A stretch of DNA of 64,000 bases from Rotaria macrura (Eukaryota; Rotifera; Eurotatoria; Philodinida; Philodinidae): contig OENT01000433.1 in the NCBI GenBank assembly GCA_900239685.1, forward strand, positions 53,685 to 117,684, read 5' to 3'. The notes below the pieces were generated by a model. That model saw only the letters and a program-made list of their open reading frames with translations, had not been told where the DNA came from and ran no database searches. The first letter of the stretch is position 1. Every line of letters begins with the position of its first letter. A program made the position numbers and the translations under genes. Shown piece by piece: positions 1 through 13,461 of this stretch.

Positions 1-53
1 GATTCAGATACTGTTTTAATAGTTAGATCAGTTATTGCTTGTTCTTCATCCAT
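1..53 (-). CDS. 5' end of an unidentified protein, cut by window edge
   Basis: Reading leftward from an ATG at 53, 17 codons stay open to the window edge, giving an acidic start (MDEEQAITDLTIKTVSE). The ATG follows an A-rich stretch, and the gene would be divergent from AP1G at 447. Too little is visible to name it; it could also be a chance open stretch. Confidence 0.4.
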   Translation of the reverse strand, partial: MDEEQAITDLTIKTVSE

Positions 54-446
54 TTTCTTCTTTAATATTGCTCTAATCAATAATTGTTTTTATCTATCGT
101 CAGTCAGAGATCGATGTAGTTACAAATAAAAAAAAGCAATAAATAACCAATTGAAAGTAATAATTATTTATTTCATTATCTTTTCAAAGTAAAAGAATGT
201 ATGAAAGAATGACATGAAATAGTCTAATTCGAACTACATGTTTGTTTTTTTTTAACAAGAATCGTAGCGCCCTCTTTTAACTGTGATGTTGAGTTACTTG
301 ATCAATTAATAAACAAAAAAAATGGCAACTGCCCAAGTGAATGAGTCATAGAGAAAATACCAAAGGAGAAGTACATATATATATATATAGTAGTTATTTT
401 TTGTTTGTCTTTTCTCAAATAATTTCGATTCAATTAATTTAAAAGT
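54..446. promoter_or_regulatory. Intergenic region between two divergent gene starts
   Basis: About 390 bp of AT-rich DNA separate the putative minus-strand start at 53 from the AP1G start at 447. It would hold both promoters if the left gene is real. A short (TA)n run lies near 375-389. I see no defined promoter motif. Confidence 0.35.
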
Positions 447-3400
447 ATGAAATTTCCAGATCTATCCATGGTAAATTATTCACAGAAAACGTGATTCTTT
501 ATTTCTAAGCGATGTTTTTCTCGATCTTAATTCTAGTCGAATCCAATTCGACTTCGCGATTTAATAAGACAAATACGATCTGCAAAGACAGCAGCTGAAG
601 AACGTGCTGTTGTACAAAAAGAATGTGCTTATATTAGAGATTCTTTTCGCGATGAAGATAACTCATGGAGATGTCGAAATGTAGCCAAATTACTTTATGT
701 TTCATTGCTTGGATATCCAGCACATTTTGGACAAGTAGAAAAGATTTATTCTTTTTTAAAAGCAAAATTTTCGTTTTAAAATCAATTTTTATTTATTATT
801 ATAGCTTGAATGTTTAAAACTAATTGCATCAGTACGTTTTACTGATAAACGTATTGGTTATCTGGGAGCCATGTTATTACTTGATGAACGACAAGATATT
901 CATGTTCTCATTACAAATTCATTGAAAAAGTAATAGATACGATTACTATTTTTATTAGTTAAAAAAAGGGCTTCACTTATTAAAAATCTATCAGAATCAA
1001 TGCTCAGTACCGAAATTTGTCATTGAATGAACATAATTAGATGCAGATTGATGCAAATTTTTATTTGTCAACTAAGCTACAAATAAATCTTTCTATCACA
1101 ACTTGTAATAACTATAGGTTAGCATCGATAGCAAACGTATAGCAAACACATCGAATAAAGCCCGCCCCCCCCCCCCCGCATACACACTTAATTTTTTTAA
1201 TCTTAGCTTCTGATCATCCAATTTTGCTGAAATTTTCGGAGGAGGTATAGTTTCAACTGCGAGGAAGATCGGGTTGATTTACAAATATATCATATATTTG
1301 GTACTACAACTTAGCAGAGTCGCATTTGTTTTTGCTGCTTAGTTTTTTCTACTGAAGCTTATCTTATAAGATATTGCAATAATTGAGTTTATAGTGTAAA
1401 ACATATGAATCCTCTGAGAGATTAAACATGAAATCTGAAAGTTCCGACTCTGCCAATTGGTATATCTGATCATTTCCTTCATTTTGAAACTAACCCATGA
1501 TCTCTAGCGCGTTAAATGGTGGAAAGATTTGGCCAAATCCCCAGTGTTTGAACAAAAACCAGACTGTAAATAAACGAAAAAGAAGTTTTAGAAATCGGAT
1601 TCAATACTCTTTCGGCAACAAAATGGTGTTAAAAGAATTTCCGAGTAATTTTTCGTGAGATCATTGATTAGAACGCCTTGAGTGAGTTCATGCAAAGGTA
1701 TATGACGACAAATTTTGTTAGTTCCAGATGATTATGTTGTGTTCATCGTAACATCAATTAAAACTGTGCATGTAATACGAATGAGTATGAGGTTTCAGAA
1801 AAAATGTTGTAACATAGCTATAATTCGAAAAATTTGACGTAAATTGACTTTAAAGTGAAGGGGGGGGGAGGTACTTAATTCCTCATTCAATTATAGAATA
1901 TGTAGAGAGGAATTTGTAAAAACATGTAACAGGACATTTCAAGCTTATAGTTCAATCCTGATTGAGACGATAGTACTTTTTTAGAAGAATTAGTATAATA
2001 GAAGAACAATCACAATGATCAAAACTGTTTCATTGAAATAGAATGTTGATATTTACAACCCATGAAATAAGATATTAATTCGAAAAATATGAAACAAAAT
2101 ATCTCAATTATTTGTCATACTGAGAAGCGTCTCATTCATACTTAGTATGTATGGGAAAGTGTTTCTTTAACATTGGATCCATGTATTTATATAATGAACA
2201 AAAAGTTGTTAGTATAGAGTCATCTGATTCATTTACGTATTGTAAAACAAGATTTCAGATGAATGCTGAAACGTTCGCCTGAGACTATTGATCGTGTACT
2301 TCTTCATCGTTGCACAAATGTAACCATAGAGACAGGGCAAGCCTTGAATGAAACATCATTGATATACAAACATAGAATGTACATCAATGAAAGAGTTTGC
2401 TTTATACTGTTAAAACCATTTTCACATAACATGTGTTATTTAAATCAATGTAGATTTATATTATATGTATCTAATGACTGTAGGCAACTTTCAATATGAA
2501 TTCAAAGCGTTAGAAGAATTATAGTATACGTATACATCTCAAGCAGGATAGCCACCAGTTATAAACTTCAACTGTTATCGTTTATAATCATGAGCTGATA
2601 TTTTATATACATTCGGGTGAAAAGAAACCCTCCGATTAAGGTTCATTTTTTCTTCCAAGAATTCACATGATGCAAAATTGTGATTTATACCACTTATTTT
2701 TTCTTTGAGAAACATTTATGCAATGAATTTATGTCATGGAAAACTTAGTGTATTTGCCAAATTCTTACGATTGATTTTCTTTTACAAGTACTAAATGCTG
2801 TTAAACATGTATCAATTTTACAACAGATGTTTTTGTACTAACGGAGTTTCATAGAGAATTTACATTATATAGACGCGTCATTGCATAATGTCATTCTAAA
2901 TACATTCTCTATTAAATCAATCTAATGGTTTATCAAATGAATAGCGAGCATTGTGATAGAAAAAGATGTTGTATTTTTGATCGACTTCGAACAGTCTTTT
3001 AGTGTGTGATAGAAACGATGGAATTCTTTCGAATGAAGAACTAAAAGGAAATGTCCGCATTAATTAGGCTGAATCATCTTGAATAGTGATAATTATCAGT
3101 CGAGAACAGCTTTGTATCGAAATTCAGTCCTCGATGTCCAACCGAATTGATAACGATCTGAAGAAGTATATTTCGTAGCTTAAACTGTTCATTGTCTGCA
3201 TTCGTAATTTTAAACATAGAAATGTAACTGCTTGGAAAAGAGTCTACAACACTATAGTTGTAGTACGCGTAGAAAGCTGCTAAGAAAAGTGAACCAGGCC
3301 TTTTCTATTTACTATCGAAGATTCGCAAGTTTATATGATGTGCAGTACTTTGAAGTCTTCTTCAAACTAAGACAGCAGTGTGATAAAAAAATATTTATAG

Positions 3401-6400
3401 ATGCATATGATTGTGTGTGATGACATGAAATTTTTTCCTTAAGTCTACTATGAATACGAAAACATGTGTTTTTCTAATTTCCTAATTATCTGAAGACAAT
3501 ATTTCAAAAATCAAGAAAAAAAAATTCACCAGACCAAAAGAGAATCCACTGCTCTCTACAAGCCTATCTTTTCATATGCTTACTAGTTTTTGACATCGAG
3601 AAAAAAATTGACAAATTTAGTTATTCTTAGCTAATTCAGTAATCTATTTTTTATATGAAAACTTCAGTTGATCCTAATCTCATCGTTACCTATCTCTGTT
3701 GTTTTCGGATGGTGTTTGACTTTGATCATATATAATTTCTATTCATAAAAATCTTTTCTTTCTAGTGATCTGAATCATTCAAATCAATATATTACCAGTT
3801 TAGCATTATGTGCACTGGGTTCGATTTGTTCGCCAGAAATGAGTCGTGATTTAGGTGGTGAAGTTGAGCGTTTAATGAAATCAACAAATCCATATTTAAA
3901 GAAAAAAGTAAATTGATATTGATATAGATTCATTATTTAAACATTTAATTATAGGCTATTTTATGTGCAGTTCGTATAATAAGAAAAGTTCCTGAGCAAT
4001 TAGATGTTTTTCAAAATTCAGCTCGAAGTTTACTTTCCGAAAAAAATCATGGTTTGTTTGAAAGGCTTATATTTTCTGTAAAATACAACATATGAACTGC
4101 ATAGGCGTTCTTCTTGCTGCAACATCTCTTGTTACTGAAATGTGTCAGCAAAATACGCAAGCATTACAAAGCTTTAGAAAAGTTCGAATTTTATTTCTAT
4201 TTTTCATTTTAATTATGTCATGTTGATTTTTATTCTTGATTAGTTAGTGCCAAATCTTGTCCGAATTCTCAAAACGTTAATTATGTCTGGTTATAGTCCA
4301 GAACATGATGTATCTGGTATTAGTGATCCATTTTTACAAGTAAAATTTTTGCATATCTTGAATTGAAAGTCTGTGATTTTGATCATTGATGTGTAAGGTA
4401 CATCTTTTACGATTGTTACGTATATTGGGCAGAAATGATAGTGAAGCTAGTGAATCCATGAATGATATTCTTGCTCAAGTATCAACCAATACAGAAAACA
4501 GTAAAAATGTTGGTAATGCAATTTTGTATGAGACTGTTTTGGCAATTATGGATATTAAATCAGAATCTGGATTAAGAGTAAGAACGTTTTTTTTTGTTTA
4601 CAATTTTTTTTCAGAGCACATACACATGTATCTGTAAATTTTTTGAGAAAAGGTTTTAGCAGTTAACATTTTGGGTCGATTTTTATTGAATAATGATAAG
4701 AATATTCGTTATGTGGCATTAAATACATTATTACGTGTTGTACACGCAGATCACAGTGCTGTTCAAAGACATCGAGCAACAATTGTTGAATGTCTGAAGG
4801 ATGCAGATGTGTCCATTAAGCGGTAGAGAAATTTTATAATTAAAACATTCAACTATATTTTTTGTTGATTATATTTTAGACGTGCGATGGAATTGTGTTT
4901 TGCTTTGATGAATTCGAATAATATACGAACAATGACAAATGAAATGCTAGATTTTCTTGCAACATGTGAAGTGGAATTTAAAGCAGATTGTACATCAAAT
5001 ATGTTTCTAGCTATGGACAGGTAAGAATAAATGATACATTTACATCGATATGTATACCGCGAAAATGTTCTCTTCAATTCTAATGACTGTTGAAAAAAAA
5101 TATTTTTATATGCAGCATAGTGCTCTGATGTAAATTCTAGAAGGACTTTATGTAAGCGGTTGAGGTTAACTCTGAAGCTTGACACATGTTTGCCTAGAGC
5201 TCAATTTGAATAATTATGAAAAGAAAAAAAAAAAGAAAATTCTATGTTTTGTACAAAGCTCTTGTCGAAATTTGATGCATTGAACTACAATCAAACAGGT
5301 CTGTCAATATTTTTTGTTGAAAACTAGTCTGGATAAATTTTCTTGATGTGCAAAATATTAGAAGAAATATTGAAACATATGATTTTATTTAGAATCTAGA
5401 TCCTATAGAAATAGATTCAATAAAAATTCAATAGCAAAGCTAAATCTAGAGATCCTCTAAAACTTATATTAGAATACTATCGTCTATTAATAGGCAAATA
5501 TTACCTTGATTGTGAGATTAAAATGCTAAGTACGATGGTTATATTCGACAAAAGAGCATGGAGATTTCTTGCTGTATATTTGTATACATATTTCTTGACT
5601 GTAGCTTTATTTAATCCTCTGAAAGTACAATAGATTAGAGAAGTGTTTTATTTATTAGTACGCTTTATCATTATAATATAACTTATGAAGAGGTTTTTCA
5701 AACTTCTATCAGAAATATATCTCACTCATTCGTGTGGATCAAGTTTTAAGAAAATTGCTTTGTTCCTATTTAAGTATCAACGTGAGATATTCTTCACAAG
5801 GCAAAACTCAAGAAATCAATAGTAAAATAGATTGATCTGCAGCTAGTCTCGGGTACTTGTTTTTTTTTTTTGAAAAAATATGGAACTATCCATGGATACG
5901 AAAGGAAAACTGGAAAAAATTGGATTACAAAAATAATTCATGGTCACTATCTCTGCGTCAGCAAATCTATTTTTGTAGGTTCATTTTAGTAATAACTCGA
6001 TTAATAGAATGTTCATACTTTCACGTAACTTATCGAATGAACACTAATTGATTTTGTTGTGTTCTTAGATTTTCACCATCAAAAAAATGGCATGTCGATC
6101 AAATGATTAAAGTTCTTACTACTGTACGTCACTGACTCCTTTCATCGAAGACTTCTATTATTGATAATATAATTAACTCGATATATTTATTGTATTATTC
6201 ATTTTCAAGGCTGGAAATTCAGTGCGTGATGATATTGTATCTAGTTTGATTGGCATAATATCATCATCAGCCGATCTTCATGGTTATGCAGCACATCAAT
6301 TATACAAAATAATTCAAAATGATATTACTCAACAGCCACTCGTTCAAGTAGCATCATGGACACTAGGTAAACCAAAATAATTGAATATTTTATCTTTTGT

Positions 6401-9400
6401 CAAACGTACCCATTCATTTACAGGTGAGTTTGGTGATTTATTTGTTAGTGGACAATATGAACAATCGCAAGAAATTGAAAATATTAAAGTAATCAAAATT
6501 AATACTGATTAATTAATACTAATATATTTTGTACATAGGTTACGGAAACGGAAATAGTCGATATATTGGAACGAATATTGAATTGGTCAATAAGTACAGT
6601 TGTCACACGTGAATATGCCATTAATGCATTAATGAAATTAAGTACTCGTTTTCCAAGTTGTTCTGAGTAAAGTTCTTAAGTATATAACTAGATTTCTCGA
6701 ACATGACACTATTGTTCTGTTTTAGTCGAATACAATCCATCATGACTTATTATGCATGTAATATGAATTTAGAATTACAAACACGTGCTGTGGAATATAC
6801 ATCCCTTTTTACTAAACATAATATAATCAGGTATTTGGGAAATTTAACATCTACCTAGATAGAAAACAAAATATAATACGACGCTACATCGATCATTTAA
6901 GTAATCGATGAATTACACGTTATTCTAGTATCTCAACAGAAATTCATAATATTTTGTTATGTGAATTTCTCGATAATTTAGAAATCTTAATGAAAGCTGA
7001 TTCATCCTGAATGACTGTTTTTCAATCATTAAATTTTGATACAAAATTTTTTATTCCTCCATACTAGTATAGACTGTACATCATAGCGACACCATTTAAA
7101 ACCGTATTAGATCGTTGTCGAGTCACATTAAAGCATAGTTATTTACCTACGACATTTTGTAAACTTTTTTTTATAACAGAAGAAATGATAACTAAGTTTT
7201 ATAAAGTATACGTAGATGCTTGTATTGCTATTCGAAGGAAGAATTACGTTTTTTCCATATTAAATTCTGAGTTCTGCAATTCATTGTATTTCTTATCTTT
7301 TTAATTGAGAAAAATGACACATTAAAATTGAGACTCGTTCTGTAAAATTCGCGTGCTGTATCAAAAGTACTAAAATAGATGGAGTTGCTCATGGTACAAG
7401 GATAGATCATTTTTAAAGTACTTCATCTTAAAAAAAAAAGCAATTCGCAAAAGGGTAGCAGAAGTGAACAACGCATTTTACACGTTTAATACAGTATCCC
7501 GAGATAAATCCTTCGCAACAAGTAGCTAAAAACAAATCAAAAGAGATTAATCTTAGCTGCAGTATTATTGGTTGGATGCGCGATGGCAGCTGTTGTACCT
7601 TTCCAAACTAAAATATTCCAATTTTTTTGTATCTGTAAGAGAAAAGAAATCAAACAAAGTAGGTTTGAATTCTGCTTCAGGAAAATATTCATACAAGGGC
7701 ATTCTCTGGTACACAATGTGCTACAATTAGTCGAACTCTTTATTCTGTAGCAGTATTATTGTAGAAAAGGCACCGTTCATTGCCTCAATATTCAAGTCAA
7801 AGTAGATGAAATTTTACCAATTAAAGAAGTCCCAGTGGTACTGCTGCCCTGATATTTCAAGATTTATCTATATAGGATCCTTGGTATATTGTTATGATGT
7901 GCTATTTTTTTATTCTTAAGTCTCCTCGAAATAGTTATCGAAATACTCGTAGAATGTTTTTCCATAGAAAAAGCGATCATGGAAGTTTTATCCCCTGTTT
8001 AAGATTCGATTATTTCGAATCTATTAATTTTTTTAAAACAAACGCCAAGTCTTGTACTCTCTTACTCTAACATATAAATGAATTCAGTAAGTTTTTCTTA
8101 TGAACGCATTTATTCATCTATCTAATCAATCTCTTTTCTTATCGCTTGAATTCAACATAAGCATTTCGTTTCCACTGACAGCATCTGACTTAAGCAAATC
8201 ATATTGTTGTTTTTCGTTGTCTTTTTCACAATTTGAATCAAAACTGTTAACCACATTTAACTGGGAGTCAAGTTGAAGTGAAAATATCGCAAATTTAACC
8301 TACTGAAACTCCCCTTTGACCTTCATGTTTCTATCACCATATCTTCTACCATTCAGATATATCTAATAGAAGGAGCTGTTTGACCAGCTGAATACCTATA
8401 ATATGGTAGTTTCATCCATATCTAGAGCAGTCGTATTACAAAGAAATCCTTTAAGAGCCCAAAAACATAGATATGCAACCGTTAAAAGTATGAGAAAGCA
8501 GATTTTTATTTATTTATTGGAAGGCGTTTTTTCCCGATAAAAATGCTATTTTCATTAGAGAAAAAAATACAAATTTAAAAGTCAGAGATAATCCCTTTCC
8601 GGAGCCCGGTGTCTGAGCAATAGAAAATTCATACAAGATAGATTATTAGAGAGAGTGAACGAAAGAGGAGAAGTGGAACTCTGAGTTTCTATTATAAGAA
8701 TTATTCATGATTCACTTACTTTTGTGCAAGTTTCATCATGAGCAATAGTTTTGTAATTAGCCTTACAGTGTTCTGATTTTTATTGCAATGGCTGATTTTT
8801 TTCAAAATATTTCCTAGCTATTTTCCTGTTTTTTGACATGGGCTCCTGCAACCTCTGTAATTCACTGAAGAGATCTGCAAATCGCATTCAAATAAATGTC
8901 TTGCTACCAAATCCAATTTAAAACCAGTGATTTTATCGATTCATGAGGTACTCTGTAGCAAAAACATTCAATTTCCACGGATCTTTAAAGAAGTTTGAAG
9001 AAATAGTATTGGATTCTCCGAAGAAAAGCAGATTCAACAATAAAATAAAATTGATTACACAATAAGGAATCTGATTTACTGATAGATAATTGAGAGAGTT
9101 CCAATGACTAGTAAAATTAACTCTAATATACTTTTCTAACTCAGACAGACTTAATTCTAGACAAAAATGACTTCCTTTTTTTCCTATTCCAGATCGAGTA
9201 TTATTGAGCGTATGCCGATTCTCATTAGTACTCAAACATCAAATACCAATTCGAATGAACAACAAGAACCAACATATAGTCACGAAGAGAATTCATCTAG
9301 AAATGAACCAACAAATCATGCTTCAAATGAACCTGTAGTAAGTGAATGATGATTGCTTGTGTTAAATTAATAAGTGAATAAGTCTTACGTTTTTTCTCAG

Positions 9401-10918
9401 GTTGATTTACTAAAACTTCTCGATGAACCCACTCAAACAAATGGATTGATTCACTCTTATGAACAAAAACAAATTCCATCATCAAATCAAACTGTTGAAT
9501 GTACCTTCATTAATGATATACTTAATGGACAATCAACTAACAGTAAACATAATTTGAAGTTTCATAGAAAATATGATCTGACCGATTTGAACTATCTGAT
9601 GCATTATGCGCATGAATGCAGAAAATATAAGCATATATATCTCAGGACACTTGAGTTTTCTTCAGCTAACTTTCATGTGCTACATAGAATTGAAGTAACT
9701 CTAGATGCCGTCAACGATGAGTATGAGAAGGTTCTATGTAGACAAGCCATTAATAGAAAGGAGACTTAGCTGTATCAGCTAGAAATCTTACTTGAATATT
9801 CTAGATACTGATAAAACAATTAGTTTTGCCTCGAAATATTACAAATCTTTAGAAAACTAAATTCGCCACAGAAATTGTATCAGCCTGTAATTTCATTGAA
9901 CATTATTGTACAGATCCAGTTTTCAACAGTGTCAGCTTCGTCAATTTTTCGAATTTTTCATTGTCTTACGTTCGGGAAGATATGTGTAGATTACTGGTAT
10001 ACCTATTTATTATTGGTAATAAAATGTCAAATAGAATAGCATTCATATATAATTATAGTAAAAGAAGTTATTTGTATAGATAAAGCCTGGAAATTATCTA
10101 TATCCAATGAAAGTGACGTTTGTTGCATCTTTTGCGCTTCGTTCTATGTAGAGTAGAAAATCTATGCATATCTCGTTTCACTTAGATCAAATGAAAGATG
10201 GTTGTAATATGACCAAAAAGCATATAGCACTAGTACTTCATTTGAATTTGCGAGTAGTATCGTGTAGAATGAACAGATACTAGTCACGAATCAAAACAGA
10301 AAGAATGTAATAATTCTAATCTTATCTCAAGTGCGAAAACGTTGAATCCATGCAGGCCACAGTAAATGAGTGATCAAATAAAACTAATCAGATATGATTA
10401 TCAACAGTAATTAAACATCGTCTATTAAAGTACAATTCTACAAGAATTACACTGTTTTCTTTGGGATAATATGCTTTTTTTCTTGTTCGAATTTCTTCTA
10501 GTTATTCCGCCGATGGTAGCATTAGATAGAAATGGTCTACGTATTGTATTTACTTTTGAACGTGAAGGAACATCACTAACAATAAAGTCGACAGCAATAA
10601 ATTCTACGCAATATCCAATGACAAATTTCATATTTAAAGCAGCTGTACCTAAAGTAATTAGAAAACGTTGATAGATATTTTTTCTTTTCACAGAACAAAT
10701 TCATATTCATGTTTTAGACATTTACAATTGAATTATATCCGCCAAGTAGTACAACCGTACCAGCAAATAATTCTGGAGAACTAAATCAATTGATAAAAAT
10801 TCTAAATCCACATAAGGATAGACTTCGCATGAGAATGAAACTTAATTATTTATTTAATAATTCATCAATGAATGATGAAGCTGAATTAAATACATTTCCT
10901 GAACAGTGTTATAATTAA
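447..10918 (+). CDS. AP1G1: AP-1 complex subunit gamma (gamma-adaptin), 19 exons
   Basis: Large subunit of the AP-1 clathrin adaptor, which sorts cargo at the trans-Golgi network and endosomes. Exons: 447-470, 537-734, 805-929, 3766-3907, 3955-4051, 4105-4181, 4244-4339, 4398-4577, 4653-4822, 4880-5020, 6069-6123, 6210-6366, 6424-6488, 6539-6666, 6726-6830, 9193-9337, 9401-9542, 10502-10653, 10718-10918. They sum to 2400 nt (799 aa), close to the roughly 820 aa usual for animals, with every phase matching. The adaptin trunk is residues 1 to about 587 and carries hallmark strings such as [48 protein letters not shown] and [20 protein letters not shown]. The hinge is about 588-682, Asn/Ser-rich, with a DLLKLLD clathrin-box-like motif. 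The gamma ear is about 683-799 ([11 protein letters not shown], then [15 protein letters not shown]). Start chosen as the ATG eight codons before the conserved [10 protein letters not shown]. Oddity: introns 3, 10, 15 and 17 are 1-2.8 kb while the rest are 47-75 nt. Confidence 0.97.
930..3765 (+). other. Expanded intron 3 of AP1G (2.8 kb)
   Basis: Intron between the exons ending ...NSLK and starting NDLNHSN. It opens with GTAATAG and closes with TTTCTAG. It contains a run of 13 C at 1165-1177 and a G run near 1860-1868, but no ORF with recognisable protein character and no clear terminal repeats. Short open stretches at 2263-2499 and 3232-3420 have no coding signature. Confidence 0.85.
1165..1177 (+). 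repeat. Poly-C run inside AP1G intron 3
   Basis: Thirteen uninterrupted C residues, preceded by CCCG, in an otherwise strongly AT-rich intron. A homopolymer of this length is likely length-variable. Confidence 0.9.
5021..6068 (+). other. Expanded intron 10 of AP1G (1.05 kb)
   Basis: GTAAGA...TTCTTAG intron between exons coding ...NMFLAMDR and [10 protein letters not shown]-rich, with no gene or repeat boundary recognised. Confidence 0.85.
6831..9192 (+). other. Expanded intron 15 of AP1G (2.4 kb)
   Basis: Intron between the end of the adaptin trunk (...LFTKHNII) and the hinge exon starting [10 protein letters not shown]. Opens GTATTT, closes TATTCCAG. Short open stretches inside, for example near 7568-7750 and 8933-9235, look random. 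No transposon ends recognised. Confidence 0.8.
9543..10501 (+). other. Intron 17 of AP1G (0.96 kb), between hinge and ear
   Basis: Donor GTAAAC after the codon start A at 9542, acceptor TTCTAG at 10501; phase 1 on both sides. The hinge reading frame remains open beyond the donor to 9769, so intron retention would give a hinge-only protein with an unrelated tail and no ear domain. No conserved content is seen in that extension. Confidence 0.75.
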
Positions 10919-11261
10919 TTTTTATATCCTTTGTTGTTTATTTCTATTTCTGCATACACACACATATATATATACATACATATATTTATTATATTCTTTG
11001 ATTGTGCATGTTTTCTTGTCATTGAGTTTTAGCATTGAACTTTTTCTTGTTCGTAGGATCTTTTTTTTTAAGAAAGTCAAATGTTTAAAGTTGCATCAAA
11101 CATCCATTCCATATATATGAGAATTTCAAGAATGCAAGAATCGTATTGTGCTTTCTTTTCATGGAAATCTTTACAGAGAACATAGTGAATGTTATCAAAT
11201 AAAAATTGTTTGATTTTATTCATAGAAAAATAAATGAATGAGTTAAAAATTTTTATTTTAG
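10919..11261 (+). other. Short gap between AP1G and SDR39U1
   Basis: Holds the AP1G 3' UTR, with an AATAAA-type signal near 11200 (AAATAAAAATT) and a (TA)n stretch near 10962-10990. It ends in a pyrimidine-rich TTTTATTTTAG at 11251-11261 that abuts the next ATG directly. Confidence 0.7.
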
Positions 11262-13461
11262 ATGAGTGTTATTATTGGTGAGAAAAAAAGAAAATAATGA
11301 AACTATTGTTTATAGATGAAATATTATTATTTAATTCAGGAGGAGGAAAAGGTTTTGTTGGGCAACGTTTAGTACAAATTTTGAGAGAAAAAGGTCTTCA
11401 AAATATTTGGATTGTATCAAGAAAATCGGATGGAAAATCAAATACTTTGACATGGGTATGCTTAATCGATGTTGCGAAATGAATGGATCGTTTAAGAATC
11501 GTTGATGGTTTTGAATTTTACGTTGCTTTTAAACAAGAATTTGTATCTCAATTTCAGACTTAGGAGCACTATCAAGCATCTACCGAAGTATTTTGATTTA
11601 GAATCAATCATTATAAAAAAAAAAACTTCACTTTGTTTCTTTTGCAATAACTAGTTGAGATTTTATTAAAGTTATTGAAAAGTAATAGACTCAATTGACC
11701 AGTTTGAATACTGGAAAGAAAAAGAGTCCTTTACAGTATTTTAATAATAATGAAAACTTGCCATATAATAAAACACTGATATTTACCATTTGTGCTACTC
11801 TGGCATTGGTTTCGAAGAAACTTATTAACAAGACGATCTTTCGCACATTATGGCATATTTTAAGAAAAATAACGCCTCTGTTATGAATAGTAAATTTCAT
11901 TTAGATCTATTTGGTACTAAGCGAAGAGTCAAGTTCTATGATGCTTTTAATATTCAGGTTTTCGTTCTTTTTGCTTCTACGTAGTTTATTTGTTGCCTTT
12001 CATCCATCTATTTATTTTTCACTATTATCTATATGAGAAGATGGCCTAGAAATATATCAGAACGTTAGTGAACCACAAGAGAATTCGCCTGTAATCAAGT
12101 TAAGTTTATAATAAGGCTTCACTAGCAGTGAGTACAGTTTCTGAATGATATCAATGGATTACATCGTGTTTTTCATCGTTTGCTAGAGCAGGTCTTAATA
12201 TGTTTGAACAGTGGTAATACACGATTTCTAAGATTAAAAATAATTCGATCCTTTTTGACCGAATTATTTTTAAAATCTAATATGTTTATCATAAAATAGT
12301 AGCCATTTTGTTGTGCATCATATTTTCACTAATAGGAAGTACGTAAGAACAACATGTAAGGGACATTAAGAGGAGTTATATGAGCTTTCATTTATTTCAA
12401 CGTTGACTAATCTTTCAACGGCTATTCATTTCGTGACATTGATCCTTCGAACATTAATATATAGTTGCATTGATTGATCCGTAGGATGACTTACGGAATG
12501 GCAATAACAATCTATCTGCAGTAAAACCAATCAAAGCCATTGTGAATTTAGCTGGTGCACCTCTTCTAAGTTTTCAACGATGGACTGATGCATATAAAAA
12601 TGAAGTCTTTCAAAGTCGAATAGGTACTACCAACACATTTGTAGAATTCATTAGAGATCTTAAAGATGAAAAACCAGAATCATATGTATCCATGTCTGGT
12701 GTAAGTAAGTTTGATTATAAAAAAAATATAGTATCGTTTTATATTCATTAAATATTCTAAAAGGTTATTATAAACCAGATCCAGTTAAAGAATATACTGA
12801 AACGTCTGAAGGTGGTGATTATGATTTTCTATCACGTTTAGCAAGAGATTGGGAACAAGCATCAGAGCCAATCGAAAAAAACTTTAACATCAGAAGAGTT
12901 ATCCTTCGTTCGGGTAGATTGTCTTATATGTTTTTTTCTCGTTGAATTTTCATCTGAGATTTTTCTCAATATATAGGAGCAATCCTTGGCTCAAGTGGTG
13001 GGATGATCGGATCCATGTATTGGCCGTTTTTCTTTAGTTTGGGAGGTAAAACCGAAAGATATTTTCATCAAATTCAATATTTTTTGTTTACCGTCTTTTG
13101 CTCAGGTCCTATCGCCAATGGTCAGCAACCATTTCCATGGATTCATCTTGATGATGTCTGTCTACTTATAGCACATGCAATACAAAATAATCATGTTAAT
13201 GGCATTTTAAATGCATGCGCACCAGAATTAATAACAAATCGAGAGTTTTCTCAAACGTTTGCCTATTCATTTACACCACCACGTCTAGCTTTCTTCCCGA
13301 TGCCTGCTTTTGTTATGAATACTCTTCTTGGTGCTGAACGAGCAATTGTAGCAACACAGGGCCAAAAAGTAATTCCTCAGGCTACATTAAAAACTGGTTA
13401 CACATTTAAATATCCAACTATAAAAGAAGCCTGCAAAGATTTGACTAAACTATTTCGTTAA
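11262..13461 (+). CDS. SDR39U1: SDR39U1-like atypical short-chain dehydrogenase (NAD-dependent epimerase family), 6 exons
   Basis: Atypical SDR of the YfcH/SDR39U1 group, probably NADP(H)-binding; its substrate in animals is not established. Exons: 11262-11277, 11340-11455, 12485-12704, 12764-12913, 12977-13045, 13106-13461. They sum to 927 nt, giving 308 aa against about 293-319 in the human orthologue. The N-terminus has the Rossmann glycine motif split by intron 1 (MSVIIGGGKGFVGQRL). Then come IVNLAGAPLLSFQRW, SMSGVSYYKPDP, RRVILRSGAILGSSGGM, PFPWIHLDDV, and the C-terminal QKVIPQATLKTGY typical of the family. The donor of exon 3 was placed at the second GTAAGT (12705), because only that phase restores SGVSYYKP. 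Intron 2 (11456-12484) is the only long one. The ATG directly follows an AG acceptor. Confidence 0.95.
11456..12484 (+). other. Intron 2 of SDR39U1 (1.03 kb)
   Basis: GTATGC...CCGTAG. AT-rich with no recognisable gene or repeat; two overlapping open stretches on opposite strands at 11691-11900 carry no protein signature. Confidence 0.8.
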
